DNA of 64,000 bases from Parasponia andersonii (taxonomy: Eukaryota; Streptophyta; Magnoliopsida; Rosales; Cannabaceae): NCBI GenBank assembly GCA_002914805.1, contig JXTB01000335.1, forward strand, positions 155,076 to 219,075, written 5' to 3'. Each line of letters starts with the position of its first letter. The stretch's first letter is position 1. Below are positions 44,961-57,681 of the stretch, piece after piece. A model generated the notes under the pieces. That model had not been told where the DNA came from, searched no databases, and saw only the letters and a list, made by a program, of their open reading frames with translations. A program made the position numbers and the translations under genes.

Positions 44961-47351
44961 AAATTATAAAAAAAAAAACAATTTTCCAACCCCACTTTTG
45001 CTAATAATGGGAGGTTACAGAATCTGAAATATATATATAGAGAGTTTTAAATGGAGATTTTTGTTTGTGCTCCATGTATGTGTGTATTTTGTCAACCTAT
45101 TATAGTAAGTCACACTAATTTATTCTCGTTTAATTTCAATTGTTGAAAGTAATGCATCTAGAATAACCAGCCACAAATAAGATTTTTTTTTTAAATTCCT
45201 TGTAAATAATCTCCCCTAATTAACAATTCACAAAAAGAAAAGTTATTACTTTTTTAAGGGAATAGAACGCAAAGCTACTCATACCACTAGACTTGATATT
45301 ACATAATAAAAAAAGAGAAAAATAAAATCAAAACACAATTGAGGAATTGGCCAAAAAACTTCTATCTTGTAATGTGATTTTGTTGGGGAAAAGGAAAAGT
45401 TAATATTTTATTTTTTTTAATGAAAAACTTATATTTTATTAATGGTTTGATTCTAGCTCCGAAATTTGTAATTTTTGTATTCTAACCAAGCAGCAAATAA
45501 ACTGATATAAAATTTTTGATTGAATTTTTTTTGTGCGTAGGTTTTTTAATATAAAAAATAACCAAAAAAGACTTATCATTTTCAATAGCTTAATAAATCT
45601 GAAACTTCTAAATAATTTCATATGTTAAATACAAAATTTAAGCCTTTGGTAGAATAGACTAAAGATATAAGAATCAACAATGGAATGAAAATAATAACAA
45701 TAATAATAATAGAAATAGAATGAAAAAAAAATCTAACTCATCAGGTCACAAATAAAAATAAATTATTTACTTTTTATGTTTTAAATAATTTTCTGTATTT
45801 ATATAAGTATTAATTATACTAAAATTTTTAGTAAAATCACTAATATTATAATAATCATCGAATCAAAATATAATAGTCTAAATTAAAGTATTTTATGAAA
45901 TACTCGTCGGTAAAAACAAAAATTTTACTTTAAACATCACTGGTGGGCCGCCTAACAGTTTAAGTCATTGGTAATTAAAGAAGAGGGAGCTGGTACTATA
46001 AGAACAAACATACCAATTAGAGGATCCATTTGTTATTTCTACGAATTATATATATGCATGCATCCCAATATGATTTAATAATAATGTTTATACTTTATAG
46101 TGGATTACTTTGACCACATCATATTTGGCTATTCATAAACTTAACTTACGACAGTACGGGATCATCGAGGCTAAAAAGTAGTACACTTGCCTACATATGA
46201 TATTTCATATAAAGTATATATCGCATTCTTAACATTACGTGCATGCATATGCAGTACAAACTCCAATTTGCGCCATAAAATCTGAAACTAAATCCCAAAA
46301 TAGAAAACTCTGGCCGTTTTGATTTAATTTGTGTTGAAAACACCGATCGAATTTTCCTCTTAGAATAATATTACAACTTTAAAATTTAAAATTTGTTAGG
46401 ATAAATATTTTTATAGAGATTGACATAGTTTATAACTCGAAACTGAAGAGTAGTGCTATGTTAATTTCTTAAGAAAATCACGGCATATGTGTGGCATAAA
46501 AATCATCTTTCCGTTTGTTAATATGTAATGACCAATAGTTTCATTCCAATCACTCGCATATAATTTGACCATGACATATATATATATATATATATAATTC
46601 AAGGACTTGAAACATCTAAGGGTACATATACCATCTGCGTACTGACATTTCCTCACTTCCAATGATATAGTGTGATGTAACACCATCAAGATACACAATT
46701 AGACATATTATATTTTTGTTTTCAGATATACTCGTTAGATCACGTCTTCATCTAAAATATAAGTTCGATCGATCGGTGCCTTTTTTTTCGTTAAAATATT
46801 AATGAAACTTTAAAAGTAATTTAACGTAATATAAAGACTACGTATATATTAATTCTTGTACATGTAGCGGTTTAGAATCTTTTGGCCTAATATATAGTTA
46901 ATTAGAAATATATAACTAACTGAGTTAGCAACGTTGTTAAACATAACGAATAGTTTTATGACTGATATTATCTTTAGAATAATGCTTAGACACTAAAACT
47001 TGCACAAGAAATTTGCAATAATAAAAAAAAGATTTTCAATCATATGTTATTGCGTTAAAAATAATGTCACGTCATTTGATTGGAGCAACTTTTTTGATGT
47101 CACAAAATGAAGTTAATTAAAGTAAATTGAAATGAATTAACAAGCAATTAAAAGTTAATATTATTAAAAAAAAAAAAAAAAAATGAAGAAGGAGCGTAAG
47201 AGATTGAATTAGAGCGCTTAGCTAGCACCGCAAAAAATGAGAGTCGCCACGTTGTGGTTGAAAGATCCACACGTCGAACTAACCAAATAGCCCACCTCTT
47301 CCCAAATCATATCTCCCGCCAAAAACCAATAACTTCTACCTCAATCCTCTC

Positions 47352-47389
47352 GCCACGTGTCCTCTTCCCCAATCCCATCCTTCCACGTC
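47352..47389 (+). promoter_or_regulatory. ABRE-type G-box elements upstream of PP2C
   Basis: CCACGTGTCC (47353-47362) is a strong ABA-response element with an ACGT core, and CCACGTCA (47383-47390) is a second ACGT element. They lie 255-290 bp before the start codon. Clade A PP2C genes are typically ABA-induced through ABREs, so negative feedback on ABA signalling is a reasonable inference. Confidence 0.6.
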
Positions 47390-47643
47390 ATTCTCAAAAC
47401 TTCCAATATCTCCCGTAAAAAGACCTCCCCGTCGAAACACAGCTGGCCTTCATCCAACGGACCTTGCTGTCACCAACGGTCCAGATCTCTTCTCCTCTAG
47501 CCTTTTTAAGATTTTCAAATCCTCACGCTTCAGCGGGTAAAAAAAAAGGAAACAGAAGAAAAATTCAACACTTTCCCGAGAAAATCTAAACGAAAAGAAA
47601 AGAAAAGAAAAATTAACGAAAGAGATCGCCGGAGCGAGATCTG

Positions 47644-49691
47644 ATGAACGGCTCCGTGAAGCGCAACTCTGACGAAGCGAAACCGAGAAACGGTCGTTGG
47701 AAGAAGCCGGGGACGTCGTTCGAGTCCATGGAGAGCTTAAATCCGCACCACCAAATCGATTGTCGTTTAGAGGATTGCTGTGGGAGCAGCAGTAGTGGTG
47801 GTAAGAGAATGAGGGGGATTCCAGAGGTTACTTCGTGCGAGGTCCCAGCGATTCAGGCGAAATTCGCGGACGCCGCTGCAACTGCCGAGCTGAGTCAACC
47901 GGGATCGTCGGCCGGAACTCGATCCGGCGAGGAAGACGGGGGCCTGATCGGGAGGACCGATTTCGAGGTGGAAGATCAGGAAGAGGATGAGCATCAGGAA
48001 GATGACGACGGCGGCGCCAGGAGGTTGTTGTGCGCGTCGAACGGTTGGATTTCGGTGATCGGACGGCGGCGCGTGATGGAGGACGCGGTGGCGGTGGAGG
48101 AATTCGGCTCCTACAAGTTCTTCGGGGTGTACGACGGTCACGGAGGGTCCGGCGTGGCGAATGCGTGCCGCGATCGGCTCCACCAGATGCTGGAGGCGAG
48201 GGTCCGTGGCTGGGGCGGCGGAGCGGTGGATTGGGGTAAGGTGATGAGAGCGTGCTTCCTGAGGATGGACGATGAGGTCGGCAGAGGCACCAACGGCGAG
48301 ATCGTCGGAGTTGGGACCGGAGACGACGGTGGCCGGGCCGTGAACACCGTGGGGTCCACGGCGGTGGTTGCCATTGTTGCGAAGGGGACGATTGTTGTGG
48401 CGAATTGCGGTGATTCTAGGGCGGTACTGTGTCGTGACGGTGTTCCCATGCCTCTGTCACGTGACCACAGGGTAAGACTCTCTTATCTTATTTTATTTTC
48501 TTGTATTTTACTTTTTTGAGTATTTGATTAAATCGGTTGAACATGCTGATTTTTTTTTTATTTAATGCTCACTTTATTATTAGATTTATGGACTTCGAAA
48601 AGAAAGTAACGATTTTTATTTACTTTTCATTTCTTAGCTTACGGGCGCTGTTTGTTTTTGTCCGAGTTCTAGTTAATTGATGAAGAATGTGTTGAAATAG
48701 CATAATTTGGGTTTTTTTTTTTTTTGGCTTTGATAATTTGACAAATATTTCAAAAAGATGAAATTGGTTCGTAATAATGAAAACCCAATTGCATAAACTT
48801 GCATGAATATATGATCATGGTGTATTCTTTCAATCCTTTTTTTTTTTTCTTTTAAAAGTTTATGCAAGAAAAATTTGAGCGATGGAGCACGTTAGTATGC
48901 ATATACTAAGATGGATAATCAAGTAAGGAAAATTGGATATTTACTCATGGTTTTAAATTGGCTCAAATGCAACTTGGGCTTGATCTAACCAAAATCGCTT
49001 GCGGTTTTTTGTGCCCGGTTTTGCTTGTGTAATTATTTCCTCTCGCAGCCAGACCGGCCGGACGAAAGGGAGAGAGTGGAGGCGGCAGGAGGAAGAGTCA
49101 TAAACTGGAATGGTAGCCGTGTCCTTGGAGTACTTGCTACTTCAAGATCGATTGGTATGTCAATAACTTGTTCTTGTCTTAAGTAACATTCTTGTGTGAC
49201 ACTAAAAATGTTTCAGTAGATCTTCCAGTGTGTCACAATTTGTTTAGTGTGTTTTAGCCTAAATGTGCTTCGTTATAGATATCAAAAGATCAACCCCACC
49301 ATGTCAATATGCTTTGATACCTTGGATCCAATTTTCAGTGCTCTTCCTTCCGCTCTTCAAACATTTGTTTGCTTATAACGTTATGGTCATTTGAAATGCA
49401 GGGGATCATTATTTAAAGCCTTTCGTGATCTCTGAACCTGAGGTCACTGTCCACGAGCGGACTCAGTCAGATGCCTTCCTTGTAATAGCAAGTGACGGTC
49501 TGTGGGATGTTGTTTCAAATGAGTTTGCCTGTGAGGTTGTTCGAAGGTGTTTCGACCGCCAAATCAAGAGAAGGTTTTCAGAACGATTGACCGGAAGTAC
49601 AGCCGCAGAGGCAGCAGCTTTGCTGGCCGAGCTGGCAATGGCCCGAGGAAGTAAAGACAATATCAGTGTCATAGTTGTGGATCTGAAGTAG
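47644..49691 (+). CDS. Clade A protein phosphatase 2C (ABA co-receptor type)
   Basis: Exons 47644-48471, 49049-49154, 49402-49691 give 407 residues, all in phase. This Ser/Thr phosphatase class binds SnRK2 kinases and is held off by PYR/PYL receptors when ABA is present. An N-terminal low-complexity acidic region (to about 125) precedes the catalytic domain. Metal-binding motifs are MED (145-147), DGHGG (164-168), GDSRA (256-260), SDGLWD (342-347) and DNIS near the C terminus. W296 in [13 protein letters not shown] matches the Trp that inserts into the PYL-ABA lock, which argues against the AHG1 subgroup. [15 protein letters not shown] also fits clade A. The intron positions and the ATSRSIGD motif suggest HAI-like rather than ABI1-like, but I cannot settle the subgroup. 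Confidence 0.93.
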
Positions 49692-49777
49692 TAATGGAGG
49701 AGCTCCCCTGCTTTTTTTTTTTTTTCATTTATTTCTTCTCGTTTTTTTGCATCTTTAAACTCGGAGATTGTATCGAA

Positions 49778-50364
49778 GGCTTTGTTTGGTACGGAGGAGG
49801 AGAATAGGATATGATTAGATTATTTTAAAAAAATTTAATGTTAAAATAAATTAGATTGAATAGGATAAAATAAAATAAAATTATAGTCTAATCATATCAC
49901 ATATTTAGTGTGCTATTTTTCTGTTAGCAGAGGATTATCATATATGTTTCATATTTACGACTTTTAAAAATTAATTTAGAAAAGTTTGGAAATTAAATTT
50001 AGAACAATACTACTTTTAAAACTTAATTTTGGAAAAAATATCATTTTTACAAACTTATTGATTGAAATACCACTTTCAAATTATATTTTGAAAAATATCA
50101 TTTCTGGTTTTACCACTTTTAAAATTTAATTTCGAGAAGTATCATTTTTTACTACATCAAAAATATTTTATTAGTTCTAATTAAATTTCTAATTCTTCTC
50201 AATTCCAAATTCTTAAGGGAATAAAATTATTTTTTTCTAAGTGTGCTATTTTTAAGTGGAATATTTTAATTTTATCCAATACCTCTTATATATATATATA
50301 TGAACTAAGTACGAGATTAATTTATCCTATCCCACCATCTATATCATGCGTTCTAAAAAGAGCC
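49778..50364. mobile_element. Terminal-inverted-repeat element just behind PP2C
   Basis: The left end is GGCTTTGTTTGGTACG and the right end, read inward, GGCTCTTTTTAGAACG. Both ends continue into ATAGGAT-rich sequence. The flanking bases are GAA and TAA, which could be a damaged 3-bp PIF/Harbinger (Tourist) target duplication. It starts 86 bp after the stop codon, so it may lie in the PP2C 3' UTR. Confidence 0.6.
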
Positions 50365-50491
50365 TAAGAGTTCATCACTTTTTTTTCTTTATTATGTAAG
50401 AAACGTTTAATCAGGAACAAAATGATGGGTATATTGACAGTTGTTGTATTGCCCTATCACATCTCAAAGTTTTTCCAGGGCAATACATTCA

Positions 50492-50575
50492 AAGTTTTTC
50501 TACTATAACCGGGTTATGGATGATTGATTGTTTAAGTTTTTCTACTATAACCGGGTTATGGATGATTGATTGTTT
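50492..50575. repeat. Perfect 42-bp tandem duplication
   Basis: Units 50492-50533 and 50534-50575 (AAGTTTTTCTACTATAACCG...GATTGATTGTTT) are identical. Each contains the palindrome-like AACCGGGTT. They lie between the two related inverted elements. Confidence 0.92.
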
Positions 50576-50755
50576 TGGGGGTCACATATTTTTTTTTTGT
50601 TAAGCATCACATTCTATCCACAACCATTATTTGTAAAAGAACCGTATTGGTTCTAATAGTAAAAGTTGCCTGTGGTTCTAATAGTAAATGTCTTCCTTGG
50701 CATTATCTGATAAAGAATTACCCAAGTTGACTATATTGATTGGACTATTATTTAG

Positions 50756-51538
50756 GGCTATAATTTGTTTGATAAATGTTAGGATTACAAGATGAGACTA
50801 GATGTAACATGATACAAAATCGATATAGGACCCACATTATTTCGAATATATATTAAATTAAAGTTACCTGTGAAATATAGGATAAAAAATTGTAGGATAA
50901 AGAAGTGATTGGATTGGATTAAATTAATCAATATTTGGTGCATGCGTAGAAGAGAGATTGGATTGGATTAAAATAATCCACTTCAAAAAATAATCTCCCT
51001 AAAAGGGAATAGTCTTATCCTCTTGACAATTTGGAATTGCGAGGGGTTAGGAATTCGATTAAATTTAGTGGAATGTTTTTAAAGTGATAAAAAATGGTAC
51101 TTTCGAAATCAAACTTTGAAAGTAGTATTTTCGAAATTAACTTTTAAAAATAGTAAAACCAAAAATAGTATCTTTTCGAAATAATTTTTTAGAAGTGGTA
51201 TTTTTGTAAATAAATTTATAAAAATGAAAATTTTCCTCAAATTAAGTTTTAAAGTGGTATTTTTGTAAACAAGTTTTTAAAAACAATATTTTTATAAAAA
51301 TAAGTTTTAAAAATGGTATTTTCTAAAATAGTATTTTTCCAATTAATCAAATCTCAAAATAGATATTTAGATAAAATTATGAAACAGACTTGCTAGTCCT
51401 ATCCTAACAAAAAGTAGCACATCAAATATAAGATAAAATTGAATTATAATCTTATCTTATCATATTTAATCCAATCCAATCTTTTAAAATAGTCTAATTC
51501 TATCATATCTTATCCTATCCTACGTACTAAAAGAAAGC
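50756..51538. mobile_element. Second related terminal-inverted-repeat element, opposite orientation
   Basis: The right end (read inward, GCTTTCTTTTAGTACGTAGG...) and interior (GGTTTTACTATTTTTAAAAG on the minus strand) match the left part of the element at 49778, in reverse. The left end near GGGCTATAATTTGTTTG is less certain. No coding sequence is present. Together the two elements form a large imperfect inverted repeat about 1.75 kb across. Confidence 0.5.
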
Positions 51539-52100
51539 TAAGTATATAAAAACAATATGTGCCCATATAAGATGTGACAAAAACTTAAAAAGTAACTATA
51601 AAGTAGGCCTATGTTTTTTGAAATATTGGGAGGTAGAAGGGATAATTTTAACCCAAGTTCTAGGGGGGACAAATTTATCACATTCTAAGGCTCTTAAATA
51701 AGCCATGATACTAAATTGTCATGCACTTTACTTGCACCAAATATGGGGTAGGACTAAGTAGTCTAATCCATTTCTCTTGTCTAGCCCTTCAAACACCCCT
51801 TATGTGTTTAAGGTTACTTAGTTTAATATAATCATTCCTATTTGCTCGAAGCTCTTTACTAAATTATAAGTAGATTTTTCCCTCCATTAGAGGCTGGAGA
51901 AGAAAGCAGTGACTGCAAATAGTGAAAAGTGGTATAAAATCTACCAAATGTAATACAACACTTTAACTTTTCTCCCAAGATTTTGTCTCGTCAGTCTGGT
52001 TTAGTGATTATTCTTATTGCTTAGCATTAGAAATCTATCATAAAATACTTTCAAGTCCTGCAATTTGAATAGAGTGGAGTGTAAGTTTTGCTAACAATAA
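51539..52100. other. Short intergenic stretch
   Basis: I see no gene or clear repeat here. The left boundary of the following copia LTR could not be placed and may lie within it. Confidence 0.4.
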
Positions 52101-52646
52101 ACGAAAATGAAAATTCTTGAGTTCTGGTGCTGAGGTGGATGTGTTAAAAATTAAAAGGATTACATATAACCCACATCAGAACCTTAGATCTTTCAGATCA
52201 AATGGATAGGAAGATATTGTTAATTTCTTACCAGAGTTCATGATTTCCTTGACAGAGGATTGTAGATAATCGGGAGATCACTGAAGACAAAAGCGTACAA
52301 AGATGAAATCTAAAGGGATTGAAGGTCAAGATTCTTTTGTAGCCTAAAACCTAATTCATTCAATGGAGACTCTATTATTGATGGTAGGCAACAGAGAAAG
52401 CGTACATATTTTGGCTACAGAGACTACAACCTTAATTTTAATCTATATATGATAGTATTATGTTAGATATCCATCAACCTAACTAGATAATACTAATCAG
52501 GTATCCACATACGGATTTATACTCATTGAATATTAAGACCCAACGCAACAAATCAGCTAAACTAGGTCTACTTAAAGATAACATAGCCCAATATAGTTGT
52601 TTTAATATGTGGCCCATTATTATTAGGAAATATAATTTTCCTAACA
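52100..52646 (-). repeat. 3' LTR of the degraded copia element (left limit uncertain)
   Basis: On the minus strand it begins TGTTAGGAAAATTATATTTC at 52646, directly after the polypurine tract GAAGTGGGAGAT (52658-52647). Length and outer end are not resolved. Confidence 0.6.
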
Positions 52647-53099
52647 ATCTCCCACTTCAGTCACATATTTTTTAAACACAATTATATTGAAAAATTGAAG
52701 TATGGCCATTAAAATTGCCATATTATTCTTAAATATTTTTTAAAGTTTTAATCTCATCTATTGGATGACAACTAGAACCCTTAATAATTACCAGAACAAA
52801 ACACCTAAATGACATATATCAGCATAGTATGTGGTATAAAAATTATATGTAATGTGATTTACCATGTCTATTTACAACTAGTACATCTTAAATTTTATTA
52901 AGATCGACCCTAGTATTTTTCTTTTAGTACATTACTGCAAATTTGATGTGAAACCACAATAGTAAAGCAAGAAATATGAAATGTATCATATATTAAAATT
53001 GAGAAAAGTCTACAAGAAAATGTATCAACCAAAGTACTGCAACGAACAAAATAAGCAAGTATTATAAATGAGCATCAAAACTAAAATTTCATAAAAATA

Positions 53100-55846
53100 C
53101 AACACCCATCTTAGCAGAATTTTCATAAATCACCTTGGGTGGTAAACCCTTGGTGAGTGGAATTGCAATTCTGGAGTTTGTATCGATATGCTTTATGGAC
53201 ACCAGTCAACTATGTCCTCTTTTTTTTTACAGCTAGGAATTTGATATCTATATGCTTCGATTTCAAAGAGCTCTTGTTACTGTTGGAATATAGAACTGTA
53301 AAGTTATTGTCATAGTAAAGTTTCAATGGCCTTTCTATACCATTTACTATATGCAACATGGTGAAAAGTTATTTAGCCATATCCCATGATTGGACGCCTT
53401 GTAACAAGCTATGAATTCTGTCTCCATAGTTGAGGTAGCTATGAGTGTCTGCTTAGCATTCTTCTAGGAAATAGCTCCTCCAGCGAGAAGGTAAACATAG
53501 TCTGATACAGATCTTTTGTTGTCTAGGAATCCAGCAAAATTAGAATCAAAATACTCTATGATCTCCAAAATGTCCAATTTCTGACACGTGAGCATGTAAT
53601 TCTTCATTCTCTATAAGTACCTTATAACCCTCTTGACTGTCTTCCAATGATCCATTCTAAAGTTACTCATGTATCTACCTAATAGACTAACTATAAACAT
53701 AAGTTTCGAATGTGTACATACCTAAGCATCTATTAGACTTCCCACAGCTGAAGCATAGGGATCCTTTTGCTTGGCTTCTTTTTCAATATAATTCTTGGGG
53801 TTTTATGTGAGACTAAATTTATCTCCTTTAAATACTAGAATATCTTTTAGTGTACATTTTTCTATACCAAATCTACTGAAAACTTTTTCAACATAGCTAT
53901 TTTGAAACAACCTAAGGATACCCTGAGAACGATTTCGATGTATTCTTATTCTTAATACAAAATAGGCAACTCTAAAATCTTTTATTTCGAAATTCTTTGT
54001 AAGAAATCTCTTGATGTCATACAATAGGCCTATGTCACTACTTGCCAGTAGTATATCATTAACATAAAGTACCAAGAAGACAAATTTACTCCTACTAAAT
54101 TTATGGTATACATAATTTTCAACATGATTTATCTCAAAACTGAATGAGATGATCATATAATAAAACTTATGACATATTGGCGGGAAGCCTACCTAAGACT
54201 ATAGATGGATTTCTTAAGTTTGTAGACTATAGACTTTGAATTTCCATAAACAAAATTTTCTGGTTGTACCATGTAAATTCTCTCATCAATGTCAATATTG
54301 AGAAATATAATTTTAACATCTATTTGATAGAGCTCAAGATCAAAATGAGCCACAAGCATCATAACTACTCTAAAAATGTCCTTTAAGGTGATTGGAGAGA
54401 AGGTCTTTTTAAAGTCAATGTCTTCCTTTTGAGTGTAGCCTTTTGCAACAAGATGAGTCTTATATATTTCAATATTTTCTTTTGAATCCCTTTTGGTCTT
54501 AAATATTAATTTGCAACTAATGGGCTTCTTTCTTTCAGGCAATTTGACTAGATTTCAAACATCATTATCTTTTATAAACTTCATCTCCTTATTCATGGCA
54601 TCGATCCACTTGTGAGAATTAAAACTTTATTTGACTTGAGTGAAGTTGATTGTATCATCCTCTATTATCCCAATGTAAAATTCATGTTCCTGGAGATATA
54701 CGGCATAATCACCCGAAATAGCATTTCTCATTTCTCTAATGGACCTTCTTAAAGGCATTTGTTCTTGAGGTTGTTGAGTTTGCTCTACAGGAGCGTTTAT
54801 CTCATTTAGGACAGGTAGTATTTGATCATTGTCATTATTTTATGCTGGAGGGATTGCATCTTGAACTATGTCATGAATAATGTCCTGAGTTTCCTGATCA
54901 TTGTCAATAGCAACCATAGGAAGAGGAGTAAATTTCTCTTCAAAGACAATATCCCTCCTAAACTCAATATCCTCAAGAAATTTAACATTTCTCATCTCGA
55001 AGAAAGACTTGTAATAGGATTATAAAACTTATATTCCTTTGATCTTTCAGAATAACCTATAAAGTGGCAGCTAACTGTTCTTCAGTATAGTTTCTTTTCA
55101 TTTGGCATATAAGACCTTGCCTTAGGTGGACAACCCCAAATATGTAAATGATTAATGTTGGGCCTTTACCCAGTTCAAAGTTCATAAAGGATTTTAGTTA
55201 CTATTTTGCTTGGTACTCTGTTTAATATATATGTTGCAATCTTGAGTGCGACTCCTTAAAGTGATTTTGGCAAGGTGGAATAACTAATTATACTCCTTAC
55301 TATATCCTTAAGTATCCTATTACATCGTTCAGTAACACTATTCGTGCTAGGCTTCCTTAGTATAGTGTATTATGGAACGATATCACACTCTTCCAAATAC
55401 ATTATAAAGGATCCTAGGTGTTGCTCACCTGATCCGTCATACTGACCATAGTACTCGCCACCATGATTAGATTTGACAGCCTTAATTTTCTTATCTAGCT
55501 AATTTTCTACCTTATCTTTATAAGTCTTAAATATGTCTCGTGATTGTGACTTCTCATAAATTAGGTAGATATAGCCATAATAAGAATAATCATTTATGAA
55601 TGTGATAAAGTATTATTGTCTACTCCAAGAAGTCGTAGGGAATAGACTACAAATATCTGTATGTATCATTTCTATTATAATAGAGCTCTTATTGGCATCT
55701 AATTTTCTAACGTTTGTCTCTTTTCCCTTTATACACTCAATACAGACTTTAAAGTTTACCAAATTAAGAAGACTAAAGATTCCATCAGACATAAGACATT
55801 CAATTCTTTGTTTAGAAATGTGTCCTAAGCGTTTATGCCACAACAT
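53100..55846 (-). pseudogene. copia integrase, RT and RNase H remnant
   Basis: GAG_pre-integrase LWHKRLGHISKQRIECL opens the region (55843-55613). RT follows in two pieces: HLVAKGYTQKEDIDFKKTFSPI and YQIDVKIIFLNIDIDERIYM (54542-54189), then LYVNDILLASS and RIRIHRNRSQGI (54156-53803). RNase H remnants (KHIDIKFLAVKEK-like) lie near 53250-53150. The RT catalytic YVDD is YVND here, so the active site itself is damaged as well as the frame. The integrase between 54.6 and 55.6 kb is heavily interrupted. Confidence 0.82.
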
Positions 55847-56642
55847 CGATAGGTTCTTGTTTGTTAATTTTCATTTTGTACCTATTGAATTAACATACAA
55901 AGTTTCATTAAAGAAGGTTTGGGTATTTAGCAGATACAGATTATCAATAACAACACCAGTAGCAATAATATTTGAATTACAAATAAGACTAAATAAATTA
56001 TTTCAGAAAAAAAAAACAGATTTGTCCAATACAGAAATAGAAACCAAATTTCGTCTTAAAGACAGTACAATAAATGTCTCATACAAATCCAAATATAAAC
56101 CATTATTTAAATATAATCTGAAATGATCAATGACCTCTACCTCAGTTGTTTGGTCGTTGCCCACATAGATGACTTTTTCAGCATTATATGGCTTCTGGCT
56201 CCATAGGCAATCCTATATGGAAATATTTACATAAGTAGTAGTGTTAGAATCTACCCACTAAGTATTCTTAGGTACAGAAATCAAATTAACCTCAGAATAA
56301 AGACAACGAGAAGCTTACTTTTCTTAATATGCTAAGCTTTGTACATAGTACATTCCTTCTTCACATGTCCACCTTTATCACAAAGGAAGCAACCTTGTTC
56401 AACTTACTTCTTTTGAGCCTTAGGAGGTGGGTTCACTGTAGTTCCCTTACCCTTGTTCATCTTCCTCTTTTTTGCCTTAGAGATAGTAGTCAAGTTAGTA
56501 TTTTCTGGTATTTTATCTTTGAATTTCTCTTCCTTTTGAACATATCTTTGATTTTCTCTTCCTTTTGAATGCAAATGAAAATTAACTCATTGATGTTCTA
56601 TTTGTCCTTTTAGGTGTTGTAAATAGTCTTTAAGTTCCTATA

Positions 56643-56978
56643 CTATGTAGGAAGAGAAAGTAGTACCAAAGCCATAAGTGAATCCTCAGAAATTTCTAAC
56701 TTGAATTTATTAAGTTTATCTACCAAATAAGACATCTGCATGATGTACTTCCTTATACTCCCCTTACCACTGTACCTCATTAAGATGAGCTTCCCTAAGG
56801 TAGTAATTATCTCACTCTTTTTCATATTGAGATATAATTTCTCAAGATTAGCAAGGAAAACCTTAGCATTTTTCTCTTTTAGTAAAGAGTTCTGCATAAT
56901 TTCTAAAATAGAATATTTCACGATTATGATACTCATGCGATTGGACTTTTCCCATAGCTCAAAATTTCTTTTATCCAC
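56643..56978 (-). pseudogene. copia gag remnant
   Basis: A 111-codon open stretch (MDKRNFELWEKSNRM ... SYLVDKLNKFKLEISED) matches the UBN2-type gag of copia elements: FELW near the start and the conserved helix pair later. The zinc knuckle region downstream (about 56380-56340) is recognisable but out of frame. Confidence 0.7.
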
Positions 56979-57681
56979 AATGGAAGTTTCTTACATAAGA
57001 GCATAGAGTTGGTCCTTTTTGAGTGCCAGGTAAATATATACACAACCCAATATAATCATGACACTTTTTTTCTAGGCCTTAAAATTTGTGCTGATAAGCA
57101 TGTGTATTGAACTTAACTTGGCAGAAATAATAGCAGTAGAAACTAAATAGAGAACAAAAATTAAACAATGAATTAAACATACTCAAAAACTTAATGTCAC
57201 AAATATATATAAAAATTAACATATAATATGCAATCGTGACATTGATCAAATAATCATATAATAATAAGCTACCATCACAAGATACTTAGTGTAACATTAA
57301 TAAGACTTCTTTTAAGCTGACTTATTAACTTGTAAGTGGTATTCTCAAGTATAATAATCGAATGTTGATAGTAAATCATGTTAGAAAATAAAACTTCCTT
57401 TGAGCCATTTTATTATCCATATAGAAACCAAATAATCATCACATATTCATTATCACAGGTGTGTTTAATATTATGCCAAACGATTACATTCTTTTGGGTT
57501 AATAATTATCCGTATTAACAGTAAATACACAACATCTTCATATGTTGGAATAGACAAGACTGCACAACAGTGGCTACTTTGGCAGTATATTGCTTCAGAG
57601 TCTATCTTTGTATACAAGACAAAATGTGTAATGACAACTATCCATAATGCCCATCTCAATATTATTTTTTATAAGACACAT

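Larger units (their letters stand above)
43481..47300. other. AT-rich intergenic DNA upstream of the PP2C gene
   Basis: No gene seen. It includes an A run plus (AT)n at 43682-43719, (GA)n at 44133-44151, a degenerate duplication at 44295-44460, a G-poor stretch at 44634-44960, (AT)n at 46576-46595 and an A run at 47166-47182. Confidence 0.55.

Noticed and set aside
47767..48449. Antisense open frames of 103-138 codons opposite PP2C exon 1
   Set aside because: They are mirror frames of GC-rich coding sequence; no family motifs are present and the sense strand clearly encodes the phosphatase.
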